The notes under the pieces are model-generated. The model searched no databases and was not told where the DNA came from. It worked only from the letters and a program-made list of their open reading frames with translations. A stretch of DNA of 11,627 bases. Source: an uncultured Megamonas sp. (GTDB taxonomy: Bacteria > Bacillota > Negativicutes > Selenomonadales > Selenomonadaceae). Made by a program: the position numbers and the translations under genes. Where the stretch lies: contig USIX01000066.1 in assembly GCA_900554895.1 (NCBI GenBank), positions 1 to 11,627 of the forward strand. The letters run 5' to 3'. How positions within the stretch are numbered: the stretch's first letter is position 1; every line of letters begins with the position of its first letter. Below are positions 1-8,841 of this stretch, one piece after another.

Positions 1-1728
1 CAGTCCGATTTTAAATGCGCCACACTGCACGAAGAACTGCTTGAGTCTTTTTCTGATATCCTGTCTCTCGGCGCAAGCAAGGCAACTTTGGAAAAACAAA
101 TTGAGACGGCTTCGACTGATGAGGAAATGGAAAATTTAATGAAGGAATACAGCCGTGTTTCCGACAGATTTGAACAGCTCGGCGGCTATAATTATGAAAG
201 CCGCCTGCGCCGCGTGGCATTCGGTCTCGGTTTTACGGAAGATGATTTTGCCAAAAATCCGGCTCTTTTTTCCGGCGGGCAGCGCACCCGTATCTGTCTA
301 GCAAAAGCACTTTTGCGCGAACCTGATTTTCTTTTTCTTGACGAACCGACCAATCATCTCGACATTGAAATGATTGAATGGCTCGAGGGATTTCTGAGCA
401 GTTATAAAGGCGGTGTACTTTTAATATCGCATGACCGCTTTTTTCTTGACAGAGTAGCCACGAAAATTCTTGATCTGGACAATAAGACAACAGTATTGTA
501 CGACGGCAACTACACAACGGCCATGGAAGTCAAAGCTCAGCGCCGCGCCGCACTGGAGTCTGCTTATGCCAAACAGCAGGAACATATTCGCGAAACGCAG
601 GAATTCATCCGCCGCTATAAAGCCGGTGTAAAATCAAAACAGGCCCGCGGACGTGAAAAACAGCTGCAGCGTTTGGAAAGAATTATTCTGCCGCCTTCCA
701 AAACTTCCTTTAACTATTTTATGTTCCACAAGCCTGAGGAATGTGCCGAACGAGTGGCGGAACTTGACGATGTTTCCGTCAGCTTCGGCTCGCATAAGAT
801 TTTTGAACATCTTTCCTTATTAATACGTCGCGGCGACGGTATTGCCATCGTCGGTCCGAACGGCGCCGGTAAAACGACACTGCTTCGCCTGCTGCTCGGT
901 GAATTGGAATCGCCGACGGGACGCATAAAAATCGGCAGCCGTGTAAAAATCGGCTATTATTCTCAGCAGCATGAAGGGCTTACTCCATCCAATACTGTTT
1001 TTGATGAAATTCTCTCCTCATTCGGATTAAATGATGAACAGGCCCGCGGCTGCCTCGGTGCTTTTTTATTCAAAGGCGATGATGTTTACAAACGCGTAAG
1101 TGACCTGTCCGGCGGCGAAAAATCCCGTCTGGCGCTTTTAAAACTTATGCTCACCGGTGCTAATTTCCTTGTACTGGATGAGCCGACCAACCATCTTGAT
1201 ATTCCGGCAAAAGAGGCTATTGAAGAAGCAATCATGGCATTTCCCGGAACATTCATCGTCGTATCGCACGACCGCTACTTTCTTGACAAAGTAACCAACT
1301 GCACTTGCGAACTGTCCGGCGGCGTTTTAACTCAATACAATGGCGATTACAGTTACTATCGCGAAAAGAAACTGGAAATGCAGAAGGAAATGGAGGAACA
1401 AGCTGCACAGGCGACAAAAAAAGCGGAAAAAAAATCCCAAAACACCGCTACATCTGTGCCTGCCAAAAAGGAATTCTCCCGTTCCAAAACGAACATCTCC
1501 GCTTTAAACACCGATAAGCTAACGATGATGCTGCAACGCTGTGAGGCTACCATCGCTATGTTTGAAGCCGAACTTAAAGGTCTTGAATATCAGATGAACG
1601 ACCCTGCGCTTCAGCAGGACCCGCAGAAAAGCCATGATATAGCCGAAGCTTATGCGCAAAAAGAACAGGAACTGGAAGATAAATACGCAGAATGGGAAAA
1701 ATTAACTGACCAATTATCAGCAAAATAA
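1..1728 (+). CDS. ABC-F family ATPase, 5' end missing
   Basis: The reading frame is open from base 1 and shows 575 residues, so the N-terminus (including the first Walker A) lies outside the window; the internal TTG at 88 is not the start. Visible parts in order: first-domain signature FSGGQ (about residues 90-94), Walker B FLFLDEPTNHLD (from about 110), H-loop SHDRFF (about 143), the charged inter-domain linker typical of ABC-F (about 165-245), second Walker A GPNGAGKTT (285-293), signature LSGGE (369-373), Walker B LVLDEPTNHLD (390-400), H-loop SHDRYF (from 422), then a Lys/Glu-rich C-terminal tail likely to form a coiled coil. There are two ATPase domains and no membrane segments, as in ABC-F proteins, which act on the ribosome by entering the E site. 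The tail resembles the Uup/YdiF/YfmR-type extension. Housekeeping translation factor is likelier than antibiotic resistance, but sequence alone cannot separate them. recD2 follows after 17 bases. Confidence 0.93.
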   Translation, partial: QSDFKCATLHEELLESFSDILSLGASKATLEKQIETASTDEEMENLMKEYSRVSDRFEQLGGYNYESRLRRVAFGLGFTEDDFAKNPALFSGGQRTRICLAKALLREPDFLFLDEPTNHLDIEMIEWLEGFLSSYKGGVLLISHDRFFLDRVATKILDLDNKTTVLYDGNYTTAMEVKAQRRAALESAYAKQQEHIRETQEFIRRYKAGVKSKQARGREKQLQRLERIILPPSKTSFNYFMFHKPEECAERVAELDDVSVSFGSHKIFEHLSLLIRRGDGIAIVGPNGAGKTTLLRLLLGELESPTGRIKIGSRVKIGYYSQQHEGLTPSNTVFDEILSSFGLNDEQARGCLGAFLFKGDDVYKRVSDLSGGEKSRLALLKLMLTGANFLVLDEPTNHLDIPAKEAIEEAIMAFPGTFIVVSHDRYFLDKVTNCTCELSGGVLTQYNGDYSYYREKKLEMQKEMEEQAAQATKKAEKKSQNTATSVPAKKEFSRSKTNISALNTDKLTMMLQRCEATIAMFEAELKGLEYQMNDPALQQDPQKSHDIAEAYAQKEQELEDKYAEWEKLTDQLSAK

Positions 1729-1745
1729 GTATAAGAGGTTTTTTT

Positions 1746-3911
1746 ATGGAAAATATACGCGGCACAGTGGATACCATCGTCTTTTCTAGTACGGACAATC
1801 GGTTCACTGTCTTAAAAATGACACCTGAAAAACGTTCTACTAAAATAACTGTCATCTTAAACAGTGCGGCTCCGCTTGTAGGCCAGCTGCTGGAAGTGGA
1901 AGGAGATTGGACGCAGCATCCCAAATTCGGTCAGCAGTTCAAAGCTGTTTCCTGCAAAGCTGTCGCCCCTACGGAAATATCCGGCATCGAAAAATTTCTT
2001 GCCTCCGGTGCCGTTTCCGGTATCGGCCCTGCCATGGCTAAACGGATTGTCGCCATGTTCGGCGAAAAAACACTCGATATTCTGTCCTCACCGCAGGAAT
2101 TATTAAAAGTAAGCGGCATCGGCAAAAAAACAGCCGAAAAAATAGCCGCTTCCTATCAGGAACAAAGTGAATTGTCGGAAATAATGGTCTGGCTGGAAAA
2201 TCACGGCATTTCCAGTACGTATGCCGGTAAAATTTTTGCCAAATACGGTTCTTTCTCTATTGATATTATGGAAAAAGATATCTACCGCCTGTTCCATGAT
2301 ATTGAGGGCATCAGTTTTCTCACTGCCGACAAAATCGCCTTCAATCTCGGTATTCAGAAAGACGATGCCAAACGTATTTCCTCCGGCATAGACTACTCCC
2401 TTATGCAGCTTTGCACCAGTGGGCACTGCTGCGTACCGGAGACGGCGCTAATCGCAAAAACAGCTAAAATACTGCAACTGGACACAGCAACAGTCCGTCA
2501 AATTTTAAATGAACGTATCCAAAACGAAACATTAAATACAGAAAATATCAGCGGTGAACTCCTCATTTATCCACCGTATCTTTACTATGCCGAAAAAAAA
2601 GTGGCAAAACGCCTGCTGGAATTACAGCAAAATACAAAAGAACTGGATGAAAACAATATCAGTCTGTTCATCAAAGTCTGGGAAAAAGAAAACCATATTC
2701 ATCTGGCGCAAAATCAGCAGGAAGCTGTGAAAGCCTGCCTGCATCACGGCGTATTCGTTTTGACCGGCGGTCCCGGTACCGGTAAAACCACAGTAGTCAA
2801 AGGGATTTTATCAATATTAAATGCCCAGGGGCTTAAAATACGTCTTGCCGCACCGACAGGACGCGCTGCCAAACGTCTCAGCGAAACAACCGGTAAAAAG
2901 GCACTGACCATACACCGCCTGCTGGAAGCAAATAATTTATCCGATAATGATGCGCAGGCGCAGCTCGGTTTTGCCAAAGACATCAATGACCAGCTCGATG
3001 CCGATGCTATTATTCTAGATGAAGTTTCTATGGTGGATATATCCTTAATGCACCATTTTCTAAACGCCGTTCCGAACGGATGCCGTCTTATTTTAGTCGG
3101 TGATACGGACCAGTTGCCTGCCGTCGGACCCGGCTCTGTCTTAAAGGATATCATCCGCAGCGGCGTTATCCCCTCAATTCGTCTCAATGAAATTTTCCGT
3201 CAGGCACAAACGAGCATGATTATCCAAAATGCCCATATTATAAACTCCGGCCGCTTGCCGGATATTCGCCGTCAATACGACGATTTTATTTTTTATGAAA
3301 TCGACAACGATACTTTCATCACCGAAAAAATTTTAGAGCTGTGTACCGATATTCTGCCGAAAGAAGGTTATGACGTTTTAACGGATGTACAGATTTTATC
3401 ACCGATGCACCGTTTCACCTGCGGTGTGGAAAATTTAAATCTGCTCTTACAGCAAACGCTTAATCCTGAAAGCCCGGAAAAAAATGAAATAAAATCCGGT
3501 ACGCAGATTTTCCGCACCGGTGACAAAGTAATGCACATTCGCAATAATTACCAGAAAAATGTTTTCAACGGCGATATCGGTTTTATCCGCAATATAACCA
3601 AAGACAGCGTATCCGTAGAATATCTCGACCGCAATGTGGGTTACACGAAAAACGAACTGAATGAACTCACTTTATCTTATGCTTCCAGCGTGCATAAAAG
3701 TCAGGGCAGTGAATATAAAGTCGTCATCATGCCCCTGTCTGTCAGCCACTACATCATGCTTCAGCGCAACCTGCTCTACACCGCAATCACCAGAGCCAAA
3801 GAGAAAGTCATTCTGCTCGGTTCGAAAAAAGCTCTGACGACAGCCGTGCAAAGCAATCGCACTCAGAAAAGATACACTCTTCTTGCTGAACGTCTGGCTC
3901 GAAAACTATAA
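1746..3911 (+). CDS. recD2: RecD2-type 5'-3' DNA helicase (SF1B)
   Basis: 721 residues, the usual length for RecD2 (YrrC-like, RecBC-independent). The N-terminal region (about 1-75) fits the small OB-like domain. Tandem helix-hairpin-helix segments follow (SGIGPAMAKRIV from about 91, VSGIGKKTAEKI from about 122, and a third near 186). The helicase core shows Walker A GGPGTGKTT (341-349), motif Ia APTGRAAKR (369-377), motif II LDEVSMVD (424-431), motif III VGDTDQLP (451-458), motif IV LNEIFRQ (480-486), motif V VHKSQGSE (649-656) and motif VI YTAITRAK (678-685). All key residues are intact. RecD2 proteins unwind DNA 5'-3' and act in repair and replication-fork maintenance in bacteria that lack RecBCD. 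ATG start with AAGAGG at 1733-1738, seven bases upstream. It lies between the ABC-F gene and comF in what looks like one transcription unit. Confidence 0.96.
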   Translation: MENIRGTVDTIVFSSTDNRFTVLKMTPEKRSTKITVILNSAAPLVGQLLEVEGDWTQHPKFGQQFKAVSCKAVAPTEISGIEKFLASGAVSGIGPAMAKRIVAMFGEKTLDILSSPQELLKVSGIGKKTAEKIAASYQEQSELSEIMVWLENHGISSTYAGKIFAKYGSFSIDIMEKDIYRLFHDIEGISFLTADKIAFNLGIQKDDAKRISSGIDYSLMQLCTSGHCCVPETALIAKTAKILQLDTATVRQILNERIQNETLNTENISGELLIYPPYLYYAEKKVAKRLLELQQNTKELDENNISLFIKVWEKENHIHLAQNQQEAVKACLHHGVFVLTGGPGTGKTTVVKGILSILNAQGLKIRLAAPTGRAAKRLSETTGKKALTIHRLLEANNLSDNDAQAQLGFAKDINDQLDADAIILDEVSMVDISLMHHFLNAVPNGCRLILVGDTDQLPAVGPGSVLKDIIRSGVIPSIRLNEIFRQAQTSMIIQNAHIINSGRLPDIRRQYDDFIFYEIDNDTFITEKILELCTDILPKEGYDVLTDVQILSPMHRFTCGVENLNLLLQQTLNPESPEKNEIKSGTQIFRTGDKVMHIRNNYQKNVFNGDIGFIRNITKDSVSVEYLDRNVGYTKNELNELTLSYASSVHKSQGSEYKVVIMPLSVSHYIMLQRNLLYTAITRAKEKVILLGSKKALTTAVQSNRTQKRYTLLAERLARKL

Positions 3912-3932
3912 TTATGAAAAGAGATTTTATCA

Positions 3933-4601
3933 TTGTTAAATACAATTTATGAAGCTGTAATACAGTTTCTCTTTCCGCCGCACTGCCCTTCCTGTCGGGC
4001 TTATGTGGAAAAGGAAGGTCAATGGTGTGATAATTGTCTGAATGAAATTATGCGCAATAAAAACCTTGCTTATGATGCAGATGTACGCAGATACATTTCA
4101 CCGATTATAGCTATAGGTAAATACGATAAAGGACTTAAAGATTTAATTCACGAATTAAAGTATCAAAACGATTTTTCCGCTCTTCCCTATATCTATACCG
4201 TACTGAAAAGGCTGGATAACGAGTGGCAGCTATTCTTGTCCGATTTTGATTATGTAATTCCCGTGCCGCTTCATCCCGAAAAATTAAAACAGCGCGGTTT
4301 CAATCAGGTGGATAAAATATTTTTTCCCTGGATAAAAGAACATAAACTTCATTATGCCGACATTTTAATCCGTACAAAGAAAACAAAATCGCAATACAGT
4401 TTAAATCCGTCTGAACGCAGTGAAAATCTGAATGCTGCCTTTGCTCTGAAAAAAGGATTTTCTGTCACCGGCTCCAAGTGCCTGCTGATTGACGATATTT
4501 TCACCACGGGAAGTACGCTGAAAAACTGTGCTAAGGTATTAAAAGAACACGGTGCCGTGAACGTAAGCGGTCTTGTTCTGGCAAGCAATGCCGACGATTA
4601 A
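3933..4601 (+). CDS. comF: ComF family protein (zinc finger plus PRTase fold)
   Basis: 222 residues, normal for ComF/ComFC. An N-terminal four-cysteine zinc site (C18-x2-C21 and C32-x2-C35) precedes a phosphoribosyltransferase fold with the PRPP-loop motif IDDIFTTGST (186-195) and the conserved PVPLHPEKLKQRGFNQ block (about 110-125). In competent bacteria ComFC works in the cytoplasm with the ComFA translocase and DprA during uptake of single-stranded DNA; its catalytic substrate is unsettled. Start: TTG at 3933, with AAAGAG (3918-3923) nine bases upstream. An in-frame TGA at 3915-3917 limits any upstream extension, and no in-frame ATG gives a full-length zinc finger. No ComFA-type helicase gene is adjacent; RecD2 occupies that position 21 bases upstream. 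The next gene begins 28 bases downstream. Confidence 0.92.
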   Translation: MLNTIYEAVIQFLFPPHCPSCRAYVEKEGQWCDNCLNEIMRNKNLAYDADVRRYISPIIAIGKYDKGLKDLIHELKYQNDFSALPYIYTVLKRLDNEWQLFLSDFDYVIPVPLHPEKLKQRGFNQVDKIFFPWIKEHKLHYADILIRTKKTKSQYSLNPSERSENLNAAFALKKGFSVTGSKCLLIDDIFTTGSTLKNCAKVLKEHGAVNVSGLVLASNADD

Positions 4602-4613
4602 TAAATATTACTT

Positions 4614-4622
4614 GAAAGGAGG
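4614..4622 (+). promoter_or_regulatory. Strong ribosome binding site deciding a TTG start
   Basis: GAAAGGAGG is a near-perfect anti-Shine-Dalgarno match. It lies just downstream of the comF stop and seven bases before a TTG at 4630. It argues for starting the TPR gene at 4630 rather than at the in-frame ATG at 4573, which lies inside comF and has no such site. Confidence 0.85.
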
Positions 4623-4629
4623 TTTTTCT

Positions 4630-5706
4630 TTGTCCAAATCCCGTCCAAAATGGTTTCAGCCTGACATATTTTCGTCGCCCAGCCTGAATGATACTGATTT
4701 TACCGTATTCAGCAAAGATTTTTCACTTAAAGAAAATCCTGCACCTTCAGTCAGCAGCACTTCTACTGTAAATGACACATCTCTGAAGGAGGCTCTCTGG
4801 GAAGAAATACACCAGTTCAAAACAGAAAAACTCTATGCTGAAGCCCTCGCATGCTTTCATACTCTGTTTGAAAAAAAATATGCCGATAATTACACTTTTT
4901 ATGAACTGGCTGATATTTATTTTTTAATGAACGATTACACACGCAGTTTAAACTGGCTGCAAAAATTTCAAGTTGCCGAACCGGAAAATTGCAAAGGCTT
5001 CCTGCTTCAGGCTAGTATTTTTCTGCAACTTGGAAAAAAAGATGATGCTCTTTCCACTGTATGTCGGTTATTTTCCCGTAAAATAAAAATCGACACTGAA
5101 GATGATTTTCAAAAACTGGACCAGCTTATAACGCGTTTGAAAAAAATTTTTAAAGCCGATAAGCTCCTGCGCCGCTGTCCTGATATAAACACGTATGAAA
5201 AACAGCGCCGCCACTGTTTAAAAAATATTTCCACAGACAAAGCCATGCCTGCTGTATCAAACGATACAACCGGTGCAATTATCGAAAGGACTATCATGCC
5301 AACATCAAAAATACCAGTCAACCAAGCGCTTTCCACCGTCTTAAACCACATTTGGGATATGCAGACGGCAAATAATGATGATACAAAAAATATTTTAAAT
5401 TATCCCGCAGAAGAAATCGGCAATGCCGTTATGCACCAGGTTCTATCATATAAGAAGAAAATCTGGCTATTCAATTATCTTGCCGATATTTTCCGCAGCC
5501 ACAACAATGCAAAAACAGCTCTGTATCTGCTTCGGCAGGCACTGCTGCTTGATGATGAAAACGACATTATCTTAAAAAATCTCGGTTATCTTTTATACAA
5601 AAACGGCGAATATAAAGCTGCTTTGGCCGCTTTGGAAGATATAACCGTAAAGGATTTTGCCGTTTTGGATTTAATTTGTCAATGTCGCAACTTAGAAAGT
5701 GAATGA
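4630..5706 (+). CDS. TPR-repeat protein of unknown function in the competence gene series
   Basis: 358 residues from the TTG at 4630. I do not recognise a named family. The first 50 or so residues are Ser/Thr/Asp-rich and look unstructured. Residues about 52-150 form helical pairs with TPR-like spacing (EALACFHTLFEKK, YELADIYFLMNDYTRSLNWL, GFLLQASIFLQLGKKDDAL). The middle (about 155-265) is charged and weakly conserved-looking. A second TPR block occupies about 278-345 (LFNYLADIFRSHNNAKTALYLL, ILKNLGYLLYKNGEYKAALAAL). There is no signal peptide or membrane segment, so it is probably cytoplasmic. TPRs mediate protein-protein contact, so an adaptor or assembly role is an inference only. Its stop overlaps the comEA start by four bases (ATGA), indicating translational coupling and tying it to DNA uptake by context. 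Interrupted or divergent TPR units make the repeat count uncertain. Confidence 0.85.
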   Translation: MSKSRPKWFQPDIFSSPSLNDTDFTVFSKDFSLKENPAPSVSSTSTVNDTSLKEALWEEIHQFKTEKLYAEALACFHTLFEKKYADNYTFYELADIYFLMNDYTRSLNWLQKFQVAEPENCKGFLLQASIFLQLGKKDDALSTVCRLFSRKIKIDTEDDFQKLDQLITRLKKIFKADKLLRRCPDINTYEKQRRHCLKNISTDKAMPAVSNDTTGAIIERTIMPTSKIPVNQALSTVLNHIWDMQTANNDDTKNILNYPAEEIGNAVMHQVLSYKKKIWLFNYLADIFRSHNNAKTALYLLRQALLLDDENDIILKNLGYLLYKNGEYKAALAALEDITVKDFAVLDLICQCRNLESE

Positions 5707-6299
5707 TATTTATGCCCATGTATAAAAAATCTCTCTGTATTTTACTGTTTATTGCTCTTATCGCTGGCGGCAGTATATTTTACAACTACTCCGCTACTGA
5801 AGAAACTGTTCTCGATACACCTTCCGGCACAGCGGAAAATACTGTTCCCCAAAATGATGTCACTGTATATGTAAGTGGCGAAGTAACTTCTCCCGGCCTT
5901 GTTACGCTCAGCAGCACCAGCCGCGTAAAAGACGCCATCAGTGCCTGCGGCGATTTTACACCGCTTGCCGACAAAAACGGCGTTAATCTGGCACAGAAGC
6001 TGACAGATGGTATGCAGATAAACGTTCCGGCGCAGACAATAAAACAAAATACCGCCGAAAATTCTGCAGCATCCCCTGATTTGGTGCAGAATTCTGCTGA
6101 TAATACTGAAATTGTAAACATCAACACGGCAACAAAAGAGCAGCTTGACACCCTGCCGGGGATAGGTCCTTCCACTGCCGATAAAATTATTGAATACCGT
6201 CAGACAAACGGACCGTTTCAATCTGTTGAAGATATAAAAAACGTACGCGGCATCGGCGATGCCAAATTTTCCAAAATGCAAAGCAGGATACGAATATGA
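5703..6299 (+). CDS. comEA: ComEA-type competence DNA-binding protein
   Basis: 198 residues. Layout: a hydrophobic N-terminal anchor (about 10-29), a polar linker, an SLBB-like domain (about 53-110, DVTVYVSGEVTSPGLVTL), a low-complexity Asn/Ser/Ala linker, then a C-terminal double helix-hairpin-helix domain (NINTATKEQLDTLPGIG from 139, VRGIGDAKF 181-189). This is the standard Gram-positive ComEA plan: a membrane-anchored extracytoplasmic receptor that binds incoming double-stranded DNA and passes it to ComEC. The ATG at 5703 overlaps the previous stop. In-frame ATGs at 5712 and 5718 are alternatives, and 5712 is better spaced from the weak GAAAGTGA at 5694-5701; the protein changes by only a few residues. 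It overlaps comEC by four bases (ATGA at 6296-6299). No comEB lies between comEA and comEC, unlike in Bacillus subtilis. Confidence 0.94.
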   Translation: MIFMPMYKKSLCILLFIALIAGGSIFYNYSATEETVLDTPSGTAENTVPQNDVTVYVSGEVTSPGLVTLSSTSRVKDAISACGDFTPLADKNGVNLAQKLTDGMQINVPAQTIKQNTAENSAASPDLVQNSADNTEIVNINTATKEQLDTLPGIGPSTADKIIEYRQTNGPFQSVEDIKNVRGIGDAKFSKMQSRIRI

Positions 6300-8677
6300 T
6301 GAATATACATTACGGGCAATTCCCTTTACTATTTCTAAACAGTTTAATATTATGCTACAGCTTAGGCGTTTATGGCGCAGAAAAATACACTCTGCCTCAT
6401 AAATGCCTTTTTTTATTACTTATTGTTAATTTCTGCCTCGCCGTTCATCTCATTCTGAAAAAACACCGCCTGACATTTATCCCCGTCATAATCATCTTTC
6501 TACTGCTCGGTTATCTTTCCGGTTCAGCCGCATTTTCCGTATCCGCCGACAATATCAGCCATTGGGAAAATAAATCCCTGACCGTTGAAGGTACTGTCTG
6601 TGAGGAACCTTCCGTACGCCGTGATAGTAACGGCATCTACCATCTGTCCTACATCATTGATACGCACAAAATCAGCCAGAAAAATAATATACAAGGCGTG
6701 AGCGGCAAAATTTACATCTATAAGAAGCAGAAAAACTTAAATTCTCTGGCTAAAATCGGCGATACGGTTTCTACTTTCGGCACAATCCGTCAAATCCGCG
6801 GTTATCATAATCCCGGTCAGATAAACCGTGAACTGCGTGCCCGCCAAATGGGAATTTACGGTTTTATTTCCGCCGGCAAAGCTGATATAAAAATAATAAA
6901 ATCCGACACAGACTTTAACCTGAAAAAAATCAGTGCCGATTTACGCCATAAAATTTTAAATTCCCTGCTTTTTATCATGCCTGCAGACGATGCTTATATG
7001 ATTTTCGCCATGCTTTTCGGCGGTTATGATAACATTCCCGCCGAGCTTTTGGAAGTATTCTCTCTGACCGGCATTATCCACGTTCTGTCCGTTTCCGGCT
7101 CACATATCAGCCTTATAGCCGGTTTTTTGCTGAGTATATGCCGATTATTCCGCCTGCCCCGCAGTTTAAATCTTCTGCTATTGATTATTGTCATATCATT
7201 TTACGCCTTTTTATGCGGTTTTTCTTCCCCTGTAATCCGCGCTGCCATTATGGGCGTACTTTCAGCCGCCGCCCTCACCTTGCATAAATCCCATGAAGCT
7301 GCGCATCTTTTGAGCATTACGGCTCTTGTCATGCTGCTTATCCAGCCTTTACTGCTCTTTCATATCAGTTTTCAGCTTTCTTTTGCTTCCACTGCCGGCC
7401 TTGTCTATCTTGTATCCCGATTTAGACAACACCTTTACTTCCTGCCGCGTTTTCTGGCTGATAATATCGCGCTGACCGTAAGCGTCCAAATCATGACGCT
7501 TCCCTTAATCGCCTGGTATTTCAATTCATTGTCCCCCAGCAGTCTTATAGCTAATTTAATTGCCGTTCCTCTTTTGGAATTTATCATCATTTTAAGTTTA
7601 ATTGGCTGTATTTTCTTATTTACTCCGTTTATTGCCAAAATATGCTTCATTTCTTCCAGTTTAATTCTCGGTCTGGCCAACATATTCACCCTGCAAATTG
7701 CCAGCCTTCCTTTTGCTTCAATTTATATTCCGACACTGCCGTTTATCAGTTCTGTCTTTTACTACATTATATTGTTCATCGTATTTAATCGTAAAACGGC
7801 ATCCTTCTGTCTGAAAACAATTATCCGATACCGTTTTTTTACTGCCGTATTATCATTAATCTGTCTGCTCCTTAGTATCTATTTTGTTTTCAAACCGCAT
7901 GACCTGCAAATCCATTTTATTGATGTCGGACAAGGTGACTGCATTCTCATCATTACACCACATCAAAAAGCCATCATGATTGATACCGGCGGCTCTATCA
8001 ACTCCGATTTTAATATCGGAACGCGCGTTGACCTGCCCTACCTGCGCCACTACGGTATTACCAAGCTCGATTATCTCATATTATCCCATGCTGATGCCGA
8101 CCATGCTCAAAGTGCCTACACTATCCTACAGAAAATTCCTGTAAATCATTTTATTATCGCCAATCAGCCGTTAAATGAATATACAAAAGTACTTAAACTT
8201 CCGCCCGACAGTCGAATATTGAACAAAGCCGTTATTGCCAAAACCGATATGAATTTCACGCTGGATAATGTTCAGTTTCAATTTCTTCATGCCAATGGAA
8301 ATCCTTCATTAAATACTGGCAATGCCGCTTCAAATGTACTAAAATTATCCTATCATAACTTTTCGGCACTATTTACCGGCGACCTGCCCGAAAAACAGGA
8401 GCATGAACTTATTCAAAACCGCTCTGATTTGCAGTCCACTGTTTTAAAAATAGCTCATCACGGTTCAAAAACTTCTTCAAGCAGAGAATTTCTCCAAGTC
8501 GTAAAACCAGATTTTGCTGTCATCTCCGTCGGCAAATACAATAGTTTTAATCACCCGAATCCTGAAGTAATACAACGGCTTAATGAACTGCAAATTCCGA
8601 TTTACCGAACCGATACAAACGGCGCAGTCGTTTTTTCCACTGACGGTTATAAGTTAAAAATAGATACATTTAAATAA
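6296..8677 (+). CDS. comEC: ComEC/Rec2 DNA-uptake channel
   Basis: 793 residues, full length for the three-part ComEC. N-terminal membrane helices (about 10-85) flank an OB-like extracytoplasmic segment (about 90-195). The multi-helix competence domain follows (about 220-540), with the conserved LSVSGSH stretch at 264-270. A C-terminal metallo-beta-lactamase-like domain shows DVGQGD (543-548), HADADH (598-603), FTGDL, and AHHGSKTSS (720-728). ComEC forms the inner-membrane channel through which one strand of transforming DNA enters; the C-terminal domain is the candidate nuclease that degrades the other strand. The metal-ligand motif HxDxDH is intact, so nuclease activity is plausible. The start may be the ATG at 6296 (overlapping comEA) or the adjacent ATG at 6299. 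Last gene of the tightly spaced series; 210 bases follow before holA. Confidence 0.95.
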   Translation: MMNIHYGQFPLLFLNSLILCYSLGVYGAEKYTLPHKCLFLLLIVNFCLAVHLILKKHRLTFIPVIIIFLLLGYLSGSAAFSVSADNISHWENKSLTVEGTVCEEPSVRRDSNGIYHLSYIIDTHKISQKNNIQGVSGKIYIYKKQKNLNSLAKIGDTVSTFGTIRQIRGYHNPGQINRELRARQMGIYGFISAGKADIKIIKSDTDFNLKKISADLRHKILNSLLFIMPADDAYMIFAMLFGGYDNIPAELLEVFSLTGIIHVLSVSGSHISLIAGFLLSICRLFRLPRSLNLLLLIIVISFYAFLCGFSSPVIRAAIMGVLSAAALTLHKSHEAAHLLSITALVMLLIQPLLLFHISFQLSFASTAGLVYLVSRFRQHLYFLPRFLADNIALTVSVQIMTLPLIAWYFNSLSPSSLIANLIAVPLLEFIIILSLIGCIFLFTPFIAKICFISSSLILGLANIFTLQIASLPFASIYIPTLPFISSVFYYIILFIVFNRKTASFCLKTIIRYRFFTAVLSLICLLLSIYFVFKPHDLQIHFIDVGQGDCILIITPHQKAIMIDTGGSINSDFNIGTRVDLPYLRHYGITKLDYLILSHADADHAQSAYTILQKIPVNHFIIANQPLNEYTKVLKLPPDSRILNKAVIAKTDMNFTLDNVQFQFLHANGNPSLNTGNAASNVLKLSYHNFSALFTGDLPEKQEHELIQNRSDLQSTVLKIAHHGSKTSSSREFLQVVKPDFAVISVGKYNSFNHPNPEVIQRLNELQIPIYRTDTNGAVVFSTDGYKLKIDTFK

Positions 8678-8741
8678 TGTTCATTTTTCTTTTGAGGTAA
8701 AAATAAAAACGAACCAAAAATCACCTAAAGGTATAAGATAT

Positions 8742-8765
8742 CTCTAAACGATAAATCGTAAAGAG
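8742..8765. repeat. 24-base imperfect palindrome
   Basis: CTCT-aa-ACGAT followed by AA and ATCGT-aa-AGAG: nine of eleven base pairs match around a two-base centre, with the mismatch at the symmetric AA/AA. It has the dimensions of a dimeric repressor operator or a short hairpin. Its position about 120 bases before holA is compatible with regulation, but no promoter overlap is evident. Confidence 0.5.
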
Positions 8766-8841
8766 CTATTATAAAAAAACTTTTTAACGTTTCGCTAACG
8801 CTGCACTGGGCAAGACTTCGCAACTAGCACTTTTTTTATTC

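Noticed and set aside
2744..3187. 147-codon minus-strand frame
   Set aside because: Shadow of the recD2 helicase core, whose motifs are all intact in the plus frame.
3914..3952. Twelve-codon reading frame from ATG 3914 overlapping the comF start, a possible leader peptide
   Set aside because: No ribosome binding site and no codon pattern typical of attenuators; probably chance.
4573..4629. ATG at 4573 as start of the TPR gene
   Set aside because: It would overlap comF by 29 bases with no ribosome binding site, while GAAAGGAGG sits seven bases before the TTG at 4630.
5742..6281. 179-codon minus-strand frame
   Set aside because: It lies entirely antisense to comEA, which has clear domain evidence; the antisense translation shows no recognisable family.
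8679..8714. GTTC-A-TTTTT with AAAAA-C-GAAC as a comEC terminator
   Set aside because: Almost all A/T, with an internal mismatch, a 16-base loop and no T-run after the stem; too weak to call.
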